From positions 281,113,654 through 281,177,653 of the forward strand of contig CM048747.1 in NCBI GenBank assembly GCA_026315105.1: a DNA stretch of 64,000 nt. Reading direction: 5' to 3'. Origin of the DNA: Locusta migratoria (Eukaryota; Arthropoda; Insecta; Orthoptera; Acrididae). The notes beneath the pieces were generated by a model that was not told the DNA's origin, did no database searches, and worked only from the letters and a program-made list of their open reading frames with translations. This document shows positions 21,431 through 31,378 of this stretch, one piece after another (the first letter of the stretch is position 1; every line of letters begins with the position of its first letter). The translations under genes and the position numbers were made by a program.

Positions 21431-22455
21431 TGAAGAAAATTTCAGCGGCAGCGTAACCGGGAGACGCGGCGGCAACAGCCGGTAAATTCGAGACCGACAT
21501 CGCGGCGGCAGGACGCAGTGGTCATATTAGCGTGGTAGGCCGGTCAAATTAGACATTGAAAACGCAAATCGTGATGTAGTTCTAATTTTTTGATATGTTG
21601 TTAGGATCAGTTAGAGTAGTATGAAACCAAGTTTGCAGCTTCGAAAACCCTGTGCTTCCCAAGTTATAAGTGAAAAACTCCGAAATTTTCGGACTTTTTT
21701 TTAGATTTTGCCTTCTAACGCATAAACTATGAATTTTACGATGTTAGTAGTTTTTACGATTTCCAAAGTACATAGAATATGTAAGAATTTAAGCCTAACC
21801 GCAGCGTTATACGTCCAATAGTTTTCTAGATATGAAGCGTCAAAAATGGGCTTATTTTTACCAAAAATGAAAATTTTAAGTTTTGCTCTGATTTCGAGCT
21901 GAATATTGGCATAACTATTTATCCTCTTGGTTTACATTTTTCCTTTTCTTAATCCTTTGAGTGCTGCACCTGCACGTCCAGCTGGCTGATCAGGCCTGCC
22001 GTTGCGGCCCACTGATCCGCCTACCTGCGCTGGCAGCCTCCTCCGCGGTGTATTGCGTGTGCCGAGCTGTCCGCTCCGCCAACCTCGCCCTGGCCTATTG
22101 CTGCAACCAGGGCGGTAGCGACAATCTCGCAGTGTGCTCGCTGACGTTACAAACAAACGCTGTACATCTGGAAACTTATTCCAAGGCTTTGAATCTGGAT
22201 TAGTGACGGGTAGTTCGGATCATTTCACTGCTTCGAAACATACGGATCATCTGAGTCTGGTGAGGCGACTCACTGTTTCGGCACTCAAAACACTTGACGT
22301 GCCGCAGCCCTGCGTCCTGCTACCTCCGCTGATTCACGCGAGCCGACAAAGCTGCAGTAGGGCGGTACAGCAAATACAACACATCTATGGAATATCAGTA
22401 TGGTTTTAATACGTCATTAACTAGACTAAATTGAACGGCGTAAATCATACAATGT
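21431..22455. other. Unassigned DNA with a GC-rich patch
   Basis: 21540-21920 is AT-rich without features. 21960-22380 is GC-richer with several short frames (for example 21961-22203) but no domain I can name. It may belong to the LTR-like element or to an unrelated repeat. Confidence 0.35.
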
Positions 22456-22529
22456 AAACTTTCACGGCCGGCGTTGCCTTCAGTTAAAATTTCCGGGCTG
22501 ATGGGTCGTGGTTCAGATGTAAAACTACC

Positions 22530-22572
22530 TCCCGACGTTTCGTCTCCAACTGCGGGAGACATCTTCATGGGT
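22530..22572 (-). ncRNA. Hammerhead-like motif, PLE-derived
   Basis: Minus-strand core ATGAAGA near 22566-22572, stem II, GAAAC and GUC (22535-22537 region). The cleavage triplet and GAAA are intact, the first core C is mutated, and the stem I partner is displaced or lost near the SINE insertion. Probably inactive. Confidence 0.45.
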
Positions 22573-22581
22573 CTTCCGGCT

Positions 22582-22782
22582 TGTCGGCCGCGGTGGCCGA
22601 GGAGACTGAGGCGCTCCAGTCATGGTCTGCACGGCCACTACGGTCGGGGGTTCGAATCCCCCCTCGGGCATGGATATTTGTGCCGTCCTAGTTCGTAAGT
22701 AGTTCATAAGTAGTTTGTAAGTTTAGGGACTGATGACCCTGTAGTTAAGTCCCATAAGCTGTACAAACATTTGAACATTTTT
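22582..22782 (+). mobile_element. tRNA-headed SINE, full length
   Basis: Head ggccgcggtggccgaggaga, B box ggttcgaatcc, tail ending aacatttgaacattttt. TSD tcttccggct at 22572-22581 and 22783-22792. The target is the PLE hammerhead region on the opposite strand. Confidence 0.92.
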
Positions 22783-22930
22783 TCTTCCGGCTACTGCCAC
22801 TGTGGGCCGAGGGGCTCTCGCATTTATAGAGGGCATAGATGGCGCCACCATACGTCACGTGATGCTGACTTTGTAACTATCTCTGGATGACGTCGTCATT
22901 CTCGATTAAAAATAATCGATTGTCGTTTTG

Positions 22931-23530
22931 CTGGTGCAGTGTCGACATCCATATTTTATTTAACTTCAGACCTTTTTTATATTAAAATTATTTTAATAGG
23001 AAAATTATTTAATAGGAAAGAAGAATTACAGTCACCTACTGTTTTGCAATAGTCTAAAAAATAGCGGTTTTTGTAAGAAGGTGAAAATAGTGTAGGCTAT
23101 ATTTGATACATCTTCTACAAACATCGGTTTCTAGAAAATTGTCAATTTCTGTTGTGCCAGTGTCTACAATCATGGCAATGTGTATCTCTTGTATTGACGT
23201 TTTAGTAATGCCATTCACCTATCTTGACGACTCCGAGTTTCCTTTGACCTGCTTTATGCTTTCTAATAGCCAAGCTGCAAATTCCTTTGCCTCCTGATTA
23301 TTCGTTTCTTTATACTCCTCCTGCCTTTTCCGCTCTCTTTTATGATTCTCCTCCTGGTTTCTTTGTTTATTGCCTATTCTTCTTTCTTCCTGCAGAGTTT
23401 GAACACATGTTTCCGATTGAATTCCACCCATGCTATGACCTCCCGACGTCAATCCACGTCCTTCGCTCGTTCTCTGCATTCTCGAGTGTTGTGAGCAGGG
23501 ACCACAAAGTTCAACAAAAATAAACCGATG
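22931..23530. other. Unassigned DNA
   Basis: A minus-strand frame of 112 residues (23219-23557) is highly charged and Gln/Glu/Arg-rich in its middle, compatible with a coiled coil. It overlaps a plus-strand frame and the SINE TSD, and I do not recognise it. A fragment of a retroelement gag-like leader is possible but unsupported. Confidence 0.3.
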
Positions 23531-23544
23531 AGTCCAAAAATAAA

Positions 23545-23744
23545 AATAAAAATTCAAATGTTAAAATATTTGTAATGCTATGGGTCCAAAGCACGTTGGT
23601 CATCAGTCCCTAGACTTATAAACTACTTAAACTATGTTAAACTAACCTGAAAACAACACACACATCCAGGACCGAGAGAGGATTCGAACCTCCCGATGCG
23701 GGAGGCTGCGCGATCCGTAGACGGCTCGGCTACTCCCGCGAGGC
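23545..23744 (-). mobile_element. tRNA-headed SINE, variant head
   Basis: Minus-strand copy with antisense B box ggattcgaacct and a variant head (ctcggctactcccgcg). The tail carries a locgtggtcatcagtccct-like block. TSD tccaaaaataaa at 23533-23544 and 23745-23756. Confidence 0.88.
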
Positions 23745-24117
23745 TCCAAAAATAAACTTATATAAAAAAGACTTAACTACATATGTAAAAATAAATAATA
23801 AAATGAATAATGGTTTCAAATTATATGCCGTTCAGGGAACATATTTTAGCGCTTCTGGATCACTTGTGGTCAGGTGACTAGAGGTTCTTAATGTCGTAGT
23901 GCTACCAGTTACTGGTATTTGCATATAAATGAGACCTCCGTCTCCATACAAGCGTCCCATTAAGCTCTACCTTGATTGATAACTAATTATTAAATTTTGT
24001 CAATTTACTGAAGCTCCTTTTTAAATATTTAGCATAAGAAAAATCTAGGGAACACATTTACTACGAGACACAGCACATAATAATCGTAAATTACATTCTC
24101 AACATTTACTGACATAT

Positions 24118-24134
24118 ATATATATATATATAAC
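24118..24134. repeat. (AT)n short run
   Basis: About eight TA units in AT-rich DNA. Confidence 0.8.
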
Positions 24135-24271
24135 GAGGAAAGAATTATGTGGTATCAGTAAGACTCACGACTCACTTAATGATTTGCGTCGGCCATGAAT
24201 CTGCGCTGTCTTATTTAAATTTAAGAATAAAAAAAAGCAAACTTACCAGGCTATTAATTTTAAGTAACAAA

Positions 24272-24467
24272 AATGTTCAAATGTTTGTCAAGCTTAAGGG
24301 ACTTAACTGCGGGGTCATGAGTCCCTAAACTTACAAACTACTTATGAACTAACTTATACTAAAGACAAAAAAACATCCATGTCTGAGGGAGGATTCGAAC
24401 CTCCGACGCGGAAGTCCGCGCGATCCACAAGGTGGCGCTCCAGACCGCTCGGATATTCCCGCGCGGC
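24272..24467 (-). mobile_element. tRNA-headed SINE, variant head
   Basis: Starts with the antisense tail (atgttcaaatgtttgtcaag), contains the antisense B box ggattcgaacct, and ends ctcggatattcccgcgcggc. A clear TSD was not found. Its head differs from the ggccgcggtggcc type but its tail is the same. Confidence 0.85.
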
Positions 24468-24519
24468 TTTAACTCACAGAACAAGTACAGCGATAGAGGA
24501 GAAACATTATATATAAGCT

Positions 24520-24860
24520 ACACCGTTCGCCACTGGTGGTCGTAGAAGGCAATAAAACGGCTGTACGGTACAGGGATGACATCCTCCGACAATACTGCAA
24601 CCATATTGGCAGCATTTTGGCGGGGTAGTCGTGTTAATGGACAATTATTGTGCTCATCCCGCACATAATGTCATATTATTAGTCTGGCCAATATATTCTC
24701 CGTACGTGAACCTATCCAACATGCCTGGGATACATTTGCAAAGGGCTGTTTTTGGACGAGATGACAAACCAACCAGTCTGAGAGAAATACGACGAATCGT
24801 AGTTTAGAAGTGGGAAAATTTGCACCCTTATGATGTAGTGGACAGAATTTCACGACGAAT
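24520..24860 (+). pseudogene. Tc1-like transposase fragment
   Basis: With frameshifts the plus strand reads TAVRYRDDILRQYCNHIG, then a WTIIVL... stretch where the DNARPH motif should lie, and later PIQHAWDTFAKGCF, resembling the NPIEHvWd block of Tc1/mariner DDE transposases. The catalytic centre is destroyed. Confidence 0.65.
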
Positions 24861-25054
24861 ACAGACTTGATTCGCCCAAGACGATGTGTTACCGGGTACT
24901 GGTGTATGCTGCTGTCATGGACACAAATTCAGATGGCTTGGTTGTTGTCGTATTACTAGTGAAGTTTTGTTTTCACGAGCAATAAAGGGAAATGAAATGT
25001 TTTTGTGCATCTCTATTCGTAGACGTGACATGAGGTGACTGGTGAGGAACCGAG

Positions 25055-25152
25055 CGACCTGTGGCAGTCTGTAGGACAGTGGTTCAAATCCACCTCCGAC
25101 CGTCCAGATTTAGGTTAAGTCCCATAAGCTTTACAAACATTTGAAACATTTT
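25055..25152 (+). mobile_element. SINE fragment with internal deletion
   Basis: Part of the tRNA-like head (gaaccgagcgacct), a B-box-like ggttcaaatccacc, then directly the tail agtcccataagctttacaaa. The usual middle of about 60 bp is missing. Confidence 0.7.
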
Positions 25153-25286
25153 TGATACTTCATCAAGGCCATGACAAAATACGATTAGTATTAAATTTTA
25201 CCCTTGGCCTAGGTCTATACTTGACGCATTGTATTTACAATATATTATATTCTTAATTTTACAGATTTTGACGACGATTGTTTCGA

Positions 25287-25486
25287 GCAGCGGTGGAGTA
25301 GCCGAGCGGTCTAAGGCGCCTCGCTGCGGAGCGCGCGGTTGCTGACAGTCGGAGGTTCGAGTCCTCCCTGGTACATGGGTATGTGGGTTGTTCTTAGGTT
25401 AGTTTATCTTAGTTTAAGTAGTTTGTAAACTACGGACTGATGGCCACGCAATTTGGTCCGATAGATTTACAAACATTTGAACATTT
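25287..25486 (+). mobile_element. tRNA-headed SINE, type with gtagccgagcgg head
   Basis: Head cggtggagtagccgagcggt, B box ggttcgagtcc, and a variant tail (gactgatggccacgcaattt, then gatagatttacaaac). Flanks gattgtttcga (25276-25286) and gattctttcga (25487-25497) are a TSD with one mismatch. Confidence 0.9.
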
Positions 25487-25499
25487 GATTCTTTCGAAA

Positions 25500-25650
25500 C
25501 GCGTTAATGAATGAACAGCCGCATCACCATCTGGGGCCTTTATATTTCCACAACGTCCCTAATAGCACTGTCTAATAACTGTATCTCTAGTCCATTTTAA
25601 TGTAAAGACGAATAAACCCCTACAATCATGATACAACGGTTTTGTTTTTC
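25500..25650. other. Unassigned DNA
   Basis: No feature recognised between the SINE and the tandem repeat. Confidence 0.4.
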
Positions 25651-25893
25651 GTCTTTTTGCTGTGCTAATGTTTCGCCTGCTGCTCTGCCCTCTTAGATGA
25701 ATAATTTTTTTTTTCGTTTTTTGTTTTCATTTTGTTTTTTTTTTCATTTTACGTCTTTTTCTGTGCTAATGTTTCGCCTGCTGCTCTGCCCTCTTAGATG
25801 AATGATTTTTTTTTTTTCGTTTTTTGTTTTCATTTTTTTTTTTCATTTTACGTCTTTTTCTGTGCTAATGTTTCGCCTGCTGCTCTGCCCTCT
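25651..25893. repeat. About 100-bp tandem repeat, 2.4 copies
   Basis: Unit with tgtgctaatgtttcgcctgc followed by tgctctgccctcttagatga and long T tracts. Copies start near 25651, 25752 and 25852. The third is cut after the ctctgccctct block. Variable T-run length separates the copies. Confidence 0.93.
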
Positions 25894-26360
25894 GCGCAGT
25901 CTGCGACACGCGTGGCCCAGGCCTTTGTCCCGAGGATGCCGTGAATATTAATACCAGCGACAGGCGACGAGCTGGCTCAAGGGACATGGTGATCCGCTCC
26001 ATTTTACGGATAAACTCCGAAAAATGAGGTCTGAGGTCGCTCTTCATGATTCACCATAAAAGAGCGCCGCGCTGCTACAGGTAATTTGTGTAAATATTTC
26101 AGAACTCCTCCCTGACGCGAAGTATTGTGCCATGAAAAAGCTGTAAAATGTGACAGGTTTATGCAGCTTGAGTTATTTCGACAAGTGGAGCTTAAAATGA
26201 ACCATTTTCCTAAGTAATTTTTCCACTTCAAATGTCTGCAATAGGAGGCAAATCCAGAAAGTAACCTCCCTCGTTTTTATTTTTAATTTCTTGGTCTAAA
26301 CAAAGACAACATAGTTATATTAAAACGTGATTGGGTTGGTCCTGTTTCCCACGAATCAGA
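25894..26360. other. Unassigned DNA
   Basis: Short minus-strand frames at 25865-26047 and 26004-26231 have no recognised domain. Confidence 0.35.
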
Positions 26361-26367
26361 ACCACTG

Positions 26368-26775
26368 ATGCAAACACCAATAAGCGCATCTTCCTTCCTC
26401 ATTTCCACCTATCAGAAACACCAATGCATGCACCAAGACCATTTGGAGTCTGAATTTCAATATTTGAAGCGTGTTTTCAAGGAGAACGGTTACAGCAAAA
26501 GTGAAATCTCTAAAGCTTTCAGTTTCCACCAACGTAAGGAATCGCGTGAATCCACGGACCAGGCCAAGCTAGCAGCATTCCTCTCATTCTGTGAAGCAAC
26601 GACCAGCAAGATAGGACACCTCCTGAAGAGACACGGACTGAGACCAGTTTTTCGGCCCGCCTCCAAGATCAGAGACATGTTACGCCCCATTAAGGACAGT
26701 ACAGGTCTGCGTGTCCCGGGTGTATATGAGGAGCAACTAATCAAAACTATGTTGTCCACTTCCGGACAAAATTGA
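26368..26775 (+). pseudogene. PLE linker-region fragment
   Basis: 135 residues resembling the region between RT and GIY-YIG domains of Penelope-like proteins: LESEFQYLKRVFKENGYSKS, GHLLKRHGLRPVFRPASKI, then LRVPGVYE, the entry of a GIY-YIG domain, where similarity stops. The RT part is missing upstream. It may be one copy with the GIY-YIG fragment at 27.8 kb interrupted by about 1.1 kb, or a separate copy. Confidence 0.8.
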
Positions 26776-27750
26776 GTTTGATATGGTTTTCGGGGATATT
26801 TTATGTGCCCTACACGCTCTTGCATTCAGATTTAATCTATTTGTATATTTTAACACTGAAATAGTATGTTGAAAATGAATGGTTAAAACCAATCGTCTAA
26901 TACCCACATCACGAAATGACTCAGAACGTGTAATGTTCACCATTTACGTTTCATTTTGCTTCCCTTTCGTCTAATTTCGGAATTCTGTCGAGTTTAACAC
27001 GTGTCACGGCTTTCAATGCTTCAAAGCATTATATGGCATTTTCGCCTTCTGGCATTGTTTGACACAACTTGAGCCAAATCATTGTTAGCAGTGCCCAGCG
27101 GCAGTATAGTGTTATGGTTTGTTTGTATTGATCCCAATGGATTAGGAAAAGAATGTGTGGTTGTTGGGAAAGATGGTATAGATCGTGGGACAAGAAAAAG
27201 AATAAAGAAGAAATCTAAAATAGAAATGGAAACTGGCACACATTGGAAAGAAGAAAAACAACTTAATTTTTCGTGTCTGCTTTAGAAGTTCTTTGCAGCA
27301 GCTTCACTCCTGAACATATTGATTCTGATTGCTTTCATGAAGAACCTGGAATGGACACAATGTACTAAATTTACTGTAACCTATAATATTCTGCCTGTAA
27401 CAGATTGTTGTGCTGATTCAGTTTTTCACAGTAATGTAAAGCTTTGTAGCATTCCTTGAAGTATACATTAACCTTATGTTATTATAAATGACACAACTCA
27501 TGTGAAGGGCGAATGTCTAATATAACATTTTCAAATATAAAAGTTAATGAGAAGTAATGAAGGTATGTGACTAAAAATGCATCAATACGTGTAATGTCCT
27601 ATATGACGGATCAAAACATATATTGTACGAAATATAAATAGATTTTCTAACATAAAAAAGTAAAAAATAAAAAAATAATAAAAAAATGATCTTTTAAGGT
27701 TTATTGCAGTCCAGTAGCTCAAAACAGAACTAACTGTGAAAACAGCTTCA
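26776..27750. other. Sequence between two PLE fragments
   Basis: Frames at 27082-27285 and 27021-27239 have no clear domain. An A-rich stretch lies at 27645-27690. I found no terminal repeats or TSD that would define this as a discrete insertion. Confidence 0.35.
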
Positions 27751-28334
27751 AAATTTATTGAGTACTTTAGCAGATATCAGTTTATTGCTTCTGCTGGAAA
27801 ATTTGAATCAACGGACTTCATACGTTTTGATAAGGTGCTCCTCGTATGACGTCCTCTTTGAGTGTCGAAGTATTCACATTGGACAGACTATTAGAACTGT
27901 TGCTGAACGTTGTGCAGAAAACAATCAGCACGTAAAACAAAGAGAGCTTAAGTAGTCAGCCTTGGCAGAACATTGCCTAACAAATGGGCATAAAATACTA
28001 TTTGAAAACACGAAAATTCTGGTCCAAACATCATATAACTGGGATTCTGTTATAAAAGAGGCGGCTGAAATTAGATTAAACATCAACAATTTCAAGAGAG
28101 ACCATGGGTACACAGGGCGTCGGGGCGGGCCCTGGACGTAGAGTGGAAACAGAGGTCTTGCGCTAATAGGGAACCGAGAGCGCCATACCAGGTTCAAGTG
28201 ACGTCACGCGGTACCGCGGCCCATCGGCCCGCGCAGGCGCTCTCCGGCCCTCCAGAAACTTCCAGAAGCAGCGCTGCAGCTTGCAGCTGTATAAGCAGGA
28301 CGCCTTGCCAACACCGGCAGTCAGTGACTTTACT

Positions 28335-28580
28335 CCTGATGACGATGGCGGAGCCTGCCATCGAAAAAAAATGTTCAAATGTTTGCATAGCTTATGGGAC
28401 TTAACTACGGGGTCATCAGTCCCTAAACTTACAAACTACCTATGAACTAGCTAATCCTAAGGACAGCACAAATATCCATGCCCGAGAGGGGATTCGAACC
28501 CCCGACCGTACTGGCCGTGCAGACCGTGACTGGAGCGCCTCAGTGCCCTCGGCCACCGGGGCCGGCTGCCATCGAAAGCT
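28335..28580 (+). ncRNA. Hammerhead-like motif split by a SINE
   Basis: Removing the SINE (28367-28565) and one TSD copy gives CTGATGA, a six-pair stem II GATGGC/GCCATC, then GAAAGCTC, with self-complementary AGCT at stem III and CUC as a possible NUH triplet. The consensus core is intact, though one extra C sits before stem II and stem I is weak. Confidence 0.55.
28367..28565 (-). mobile_element. tRNA-headed SINE inside a PLE
   Basis: Full minus-strand copy: antisense tail (gggacttaactacggggtca), antisense B box ggattcgaaccc, and head ending tcggccaccggggccgg. The perfect 12-bp TSD ctgccatcgaaa is at 28355-28366 and 28566-28577 and lies inside stem II of the host motif. Confidence 0.95.
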
Positions 28581-28744
28581 CGAAGATTTAATCCGACATG
28601 ACGCGTCTTTTTATAAACTGAGAATATTTTATGGTACCAACAAAGTTATTCCTTCCCTTCCTGGTGCCAAATTTCAACCAATCACAAATAACCCGTGCGG
28701 ATAGAATTGGCTTTATAAGACAAGCACAGGAGGAAACGAGTCAA

Positions 28745-28800
28745 TATTGCCTGAAGAAGGCTCCTGTAACGGATCCTAAACGTTGGATAGATTTTGTCAT
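28745..28800 (+). ncRNA. Second PLE hammerhead-like motif
   Basis: CTGAAGA core, stem II AGGCTCC/GGATCCT with mismatches, then TAAA in place of GAAA and CGTT. The GAAA mutation and weak stem I suggest decay. It follows the previous PLE end by about 170 bp and may mark another PLE copy. Confidence 0.4.
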
Positions 28801-28889
28801 CATGACGCTGCAGATAGCTCAGAAGAACTTTATTTTTATCAATAATGACCGCGAAAGCGCACGTTATTAAATTATTCGGTACATTTATG

Positions 28890-30145
28890 CCAATGCATGA
28901 ACGAATTTCGACGTCTGTCATATCGGGTGATCCATTTTTGTACACCTAATGAATGAAAGCAGCGTGTGACAGTCATATTCAGATCTTCGTCGTTGTCAAA
29001 ACGCTGGCCGGAGAAAAGGTGCAAGGAAAGTGGAAATAAAACTCAGGATGTTCGCTGGATGATCAAATTAAGGAGGTTAGAATAGGGGGAGATGACTTTT
29101 ACGGTACGTAAGTGAGGACATTGTCCTCGTATTGCGGCACCAATAACATTCGTGGTGACAAGTGTGTATTCACTGCAGTCTGAGTTGAAAGTTGTTCTTT
29201 AAAATAAGAAAGTCATCTGCTATTTTACACAGAAAATTTTCTTGCTAAATTAATACTTTCTATTTTTCGGTATTTATCCATCAACTACTTCTAATTTTCA
29301 TTTTTACGAGGTATAGGTCCGCTTGAAATTTAGAAAACTTCGTGGTACAGAATTTCAGTATGAATCTTTAATGACTAGGAACCTGTAAAAACAATTTTCG
29401 TATGTATTCACCATAAAAATCGTCTCGTCAGTACAGAACTTACGAAAATGATACAGCTTGGTCCTGTCATTATTGGAAAAATGTTTTGTCACTATTTCCT
29501 AAATAAAATAATGTTAGGCCCAATTAAAATTTTATACCAATGTAAATATATATGCATGGATATATGTAAATTTTTACCAAACTCTGTGGACGACATATGA
29601 AGCCATTATCTCTGTTGACTACATGTTACAATCATCTTTGCAACTGTTTATATGTTATTGTATATAAAATGTGTGCTGTGTACAAAATGTTATTTATGAT
29701 GTGTAATAAGTGTGAGCCTCTGTGCAAAGGGTACATAAGGATATCGTAAGTAGAAACCCATCAAAATTTCGCCATTAACTCGTTTTTTAAACCAACATAA
29801 AATTGCGCGTGTTTTTACATTGTAGTAAAGACGACAGAAACATCACAGGAAACAGTAATGTCATAGCATGCGATAAAAAGCATTTGATAACGGGATTCAT
29901 ATCGCGTCATGCAAAGTATAAATAAATAATAAAAACGTGACTGGTAGCAGAGAAACGTTTTTCTAAATAAAACCCATTATGGATAAATCTTGTTCTGCGT
30001 TTCCTGGGAACTACCAAAGGTGACAACTTCAGTCTTTTTAAACATTTGGTTACTACCACGATATGTCATACTTACCAAATGAGATTTTGCGTTAATAAAT
30101 CACAGTTCAGCTATCCTAAATGTCTGTATTTGTCCACAAAAGTAT
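28890..30145. other. Long AT-rich stretch
   Basis: No coding signature or repeat recognised over about 1.25 kb. Confidence 0.4.
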
Positions 30146-30388
30146 ACTATACCGAATATGAGCAGCGGCGGAGTGACGGAGCGCATTGAGGCGCTATGTT
30201 CCGATGCTCCGTTGGGGGTTCGAATCCTCCCTCGAGCATCGATGTTTGTGCTGTCTTTAGTATAATTTAGTTCATACGTAGTTGTTAAATTCTTCGTTTG
30301 TGTGGCCATAATGTCCGTAGTTGCTTTCATAACTATGAATGGTAGTGATTTTCCGTCTTTTGCAACTACAATAAAATGCGATTTTTTT

Positions 30389-30439
30389 CACACCAGACGC
30401 GTTTCGTTTTATTGACTGTAAAACATCATCAGTGGTCTG
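30389..30439 (-). ncRNA. Hammerhead ribozyme motif, left arm
   Basis: Exact inverted copy of the right-arm motif, so either strand of a transcript through the locus would contain one complete motif and its antisense. The two can base-pair into one hairpin, which would compete with ribozyme folding. Confidence 0.75.
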
Positions 30440-30461
30440 AAATAGTAGATTTCTACTATTT

Positions 30462-30512
30462 CAGACCACTGATGATGTTTTACAGTCAATAAAACGAAAC
30501 GCGTCTGGTGTG
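30462..30512 (+). ncRNA. Hammerhead ribozyme motif, right arm
   Basis: Stem I CAGACCA (30462-30468) with TGGTGTG (30506-30512), six of seven pairs; core CTGATGA (30469-30475); stem II GTTTTA (30477-30482) with TAAAAC (30490-30495); GAAA (30496-30499); self-complementary ACGCGT at stem III; GUC cleavage triplet (30503-30505). All consensus core bases are present. The tiny stem III implies dimeric action, as described for PLE hammerheads. Confidence 0.78.
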
Positions 30513-30608
30513 AAAAAAATCGCATTTTATTGTAGTTGCAAAAGACGGAAAATCACTACCATTCATAGTAGTTGTTAAGTTTAGGGACTGACGAACCCGC
30601 AGTTAAGT

Positions 30609-30799
30609 TCAAATCTTTGTAAAGCTTGAGGGACTTAACTGTGGGGTCATCAGTCCCTAAACTTACAAACTACTTATGAAGTAACTTATACTAAAGACAC
30701 CACAAACACCCATGCGCGAGGGAGGATTCGAACCTCCGACTAGGAAGGCCGCGCGATCCGCAACGATGCTCCAGACCGCTCGGCTACTCCCGCGCGGCG
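30609..30799 (-). mobile_element. Nested tRNA-headed SINE
   Basis: Minus-strand copy with variant head (ctcggctactcccgcgcggc) inserted in the tail of the older plus-strand SINE. Antisense B box ggattcgaacct. The flanks share about seven bases (aagttc), so the TSD is short or eroded. Confidence 0.88.
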
Positions 30800-30845
30800 C
30801 AATCAAGTTCCACAAGGTTAACAAACATTCATTCAACCGAATATG

Positions 30846-31342
30846 TACTCAGAAGTGACAGTCATTTAAATGTATGAAAGTTAATAGGGCAAGAAGCACA
30901 CAGTACCTTAATCGGAAAACATACCTCCTCGCTTCCGCAAGATGGAGGACTGGTTTCAATCGACAGCTAAGCCTTGCAAAGTAGCGCCGTTTCCCCTTAT
31001 TTCAATCGCCTTGGAACAAACAGCTCCCATTCGAACTTCTGCAAAACAGTTGCCATGCGCCAAGCGGTGTGGTGCCGTGGAGAACAACAGCTGCCGCAGT
31101 AAGCATTTGCGCCTCTTGTTCTGAATGACACGCCACTGGCCAGCGTTTTGACAACGACAAAGGGTTGCAGACGACTGTCACACGTTGCTTCCATTTACAG
31201 AAGGCAGACAAGAATACAACAGCTCATCCTTTGATATAACAAGTGTCAATTCTTTTGGTGAAAATATAGCTCAAACATTGCTGTATCTGTTGACAAACAA
31301 GTTTTTCGTTTACTATGTGTTTTTTAATGTTTTTTTTTGGGT

Positions 31343-31378
<36 letters not shown>

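Larger units (their letters stand above)
22456..22930 (-). mobile_element. PLE 3'-end fragment with hammerhead-like motif
   Basis: On the minus strand: ATGAAGA (consensus CTGANGA with C3 and the preceding base changed), stem II GTCTCC/GGAGAC, GAAA, and an ACGT stem III region with a GUC cleavage triplet, then GGGAGG. Stem II complementarity is perfect over six pairs. A SINE is inserted beside the motif. Boundaries are approximate. Confidence 0.5.
27830..28620 (+). mobile_element. PLE GIY-YIG end and 3' region
   Basis: The frame at 27758-27955 ends in YDVLFECRSIHIGQTIRTVA, a GIY-YIG endonuclease core. After a stop the same frame continues with LAEHCLTNGHKILFENTKIL and EAAEIRLNINNFKRDHGYTG, the conserved end of the domain. 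The 3' region follows, with a hammerhead-like motif that is split by a SINE. The coding part is inactivated by a stop (27954-27956). Confidence 0.8.
30289..30567. mobile_element. Palindromic short PLE derivative
   Basis: Inverted repeat of 118 bp per arm with a 2-base centre (30332-30569), with 43 extra bases on the left. It sits inside a SINE and is flanked by the 11-bp TSD gtagttgttaa at 30278-30288 and 30568-30578. Each arm carries a hammerhead motif facing outward, as in the large PLE palindrome, but no coding sequence remains. Confidence 0.85.
30161..30835 (+). mobile_element. tRNA-headed SINE carrying two later insertions
   Basis: Head and B box (ggttcgaatcc) at 30161-30240 and tail start at 30241-30288. 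The tail then continues at 30579-30608 (gtttagggactgacgaaccc) and 30800-30832 (aaggttaacaaacatt). Its TSD accgaatatg is at 30151-30160 and 30836-30845. The interruptions are a PLE palindrome and another SINE. Confidence 0.9.

Noticed and set aside
23219..23557. Charged coiled-coil-like protein on the minus strand
   Set aside because: Unrecognised, overlaps a frame on the other strand and a SINE target duplication; no supporting neighbour genes.
26736..27844. Discrete insertion between two PLE fragments, suggested by gaggagca/tgctcctc at the edges
   Set aside because: The short inverted match may come from PLE coding similarity, no TSD was found, and the two fragments may be separate copies.
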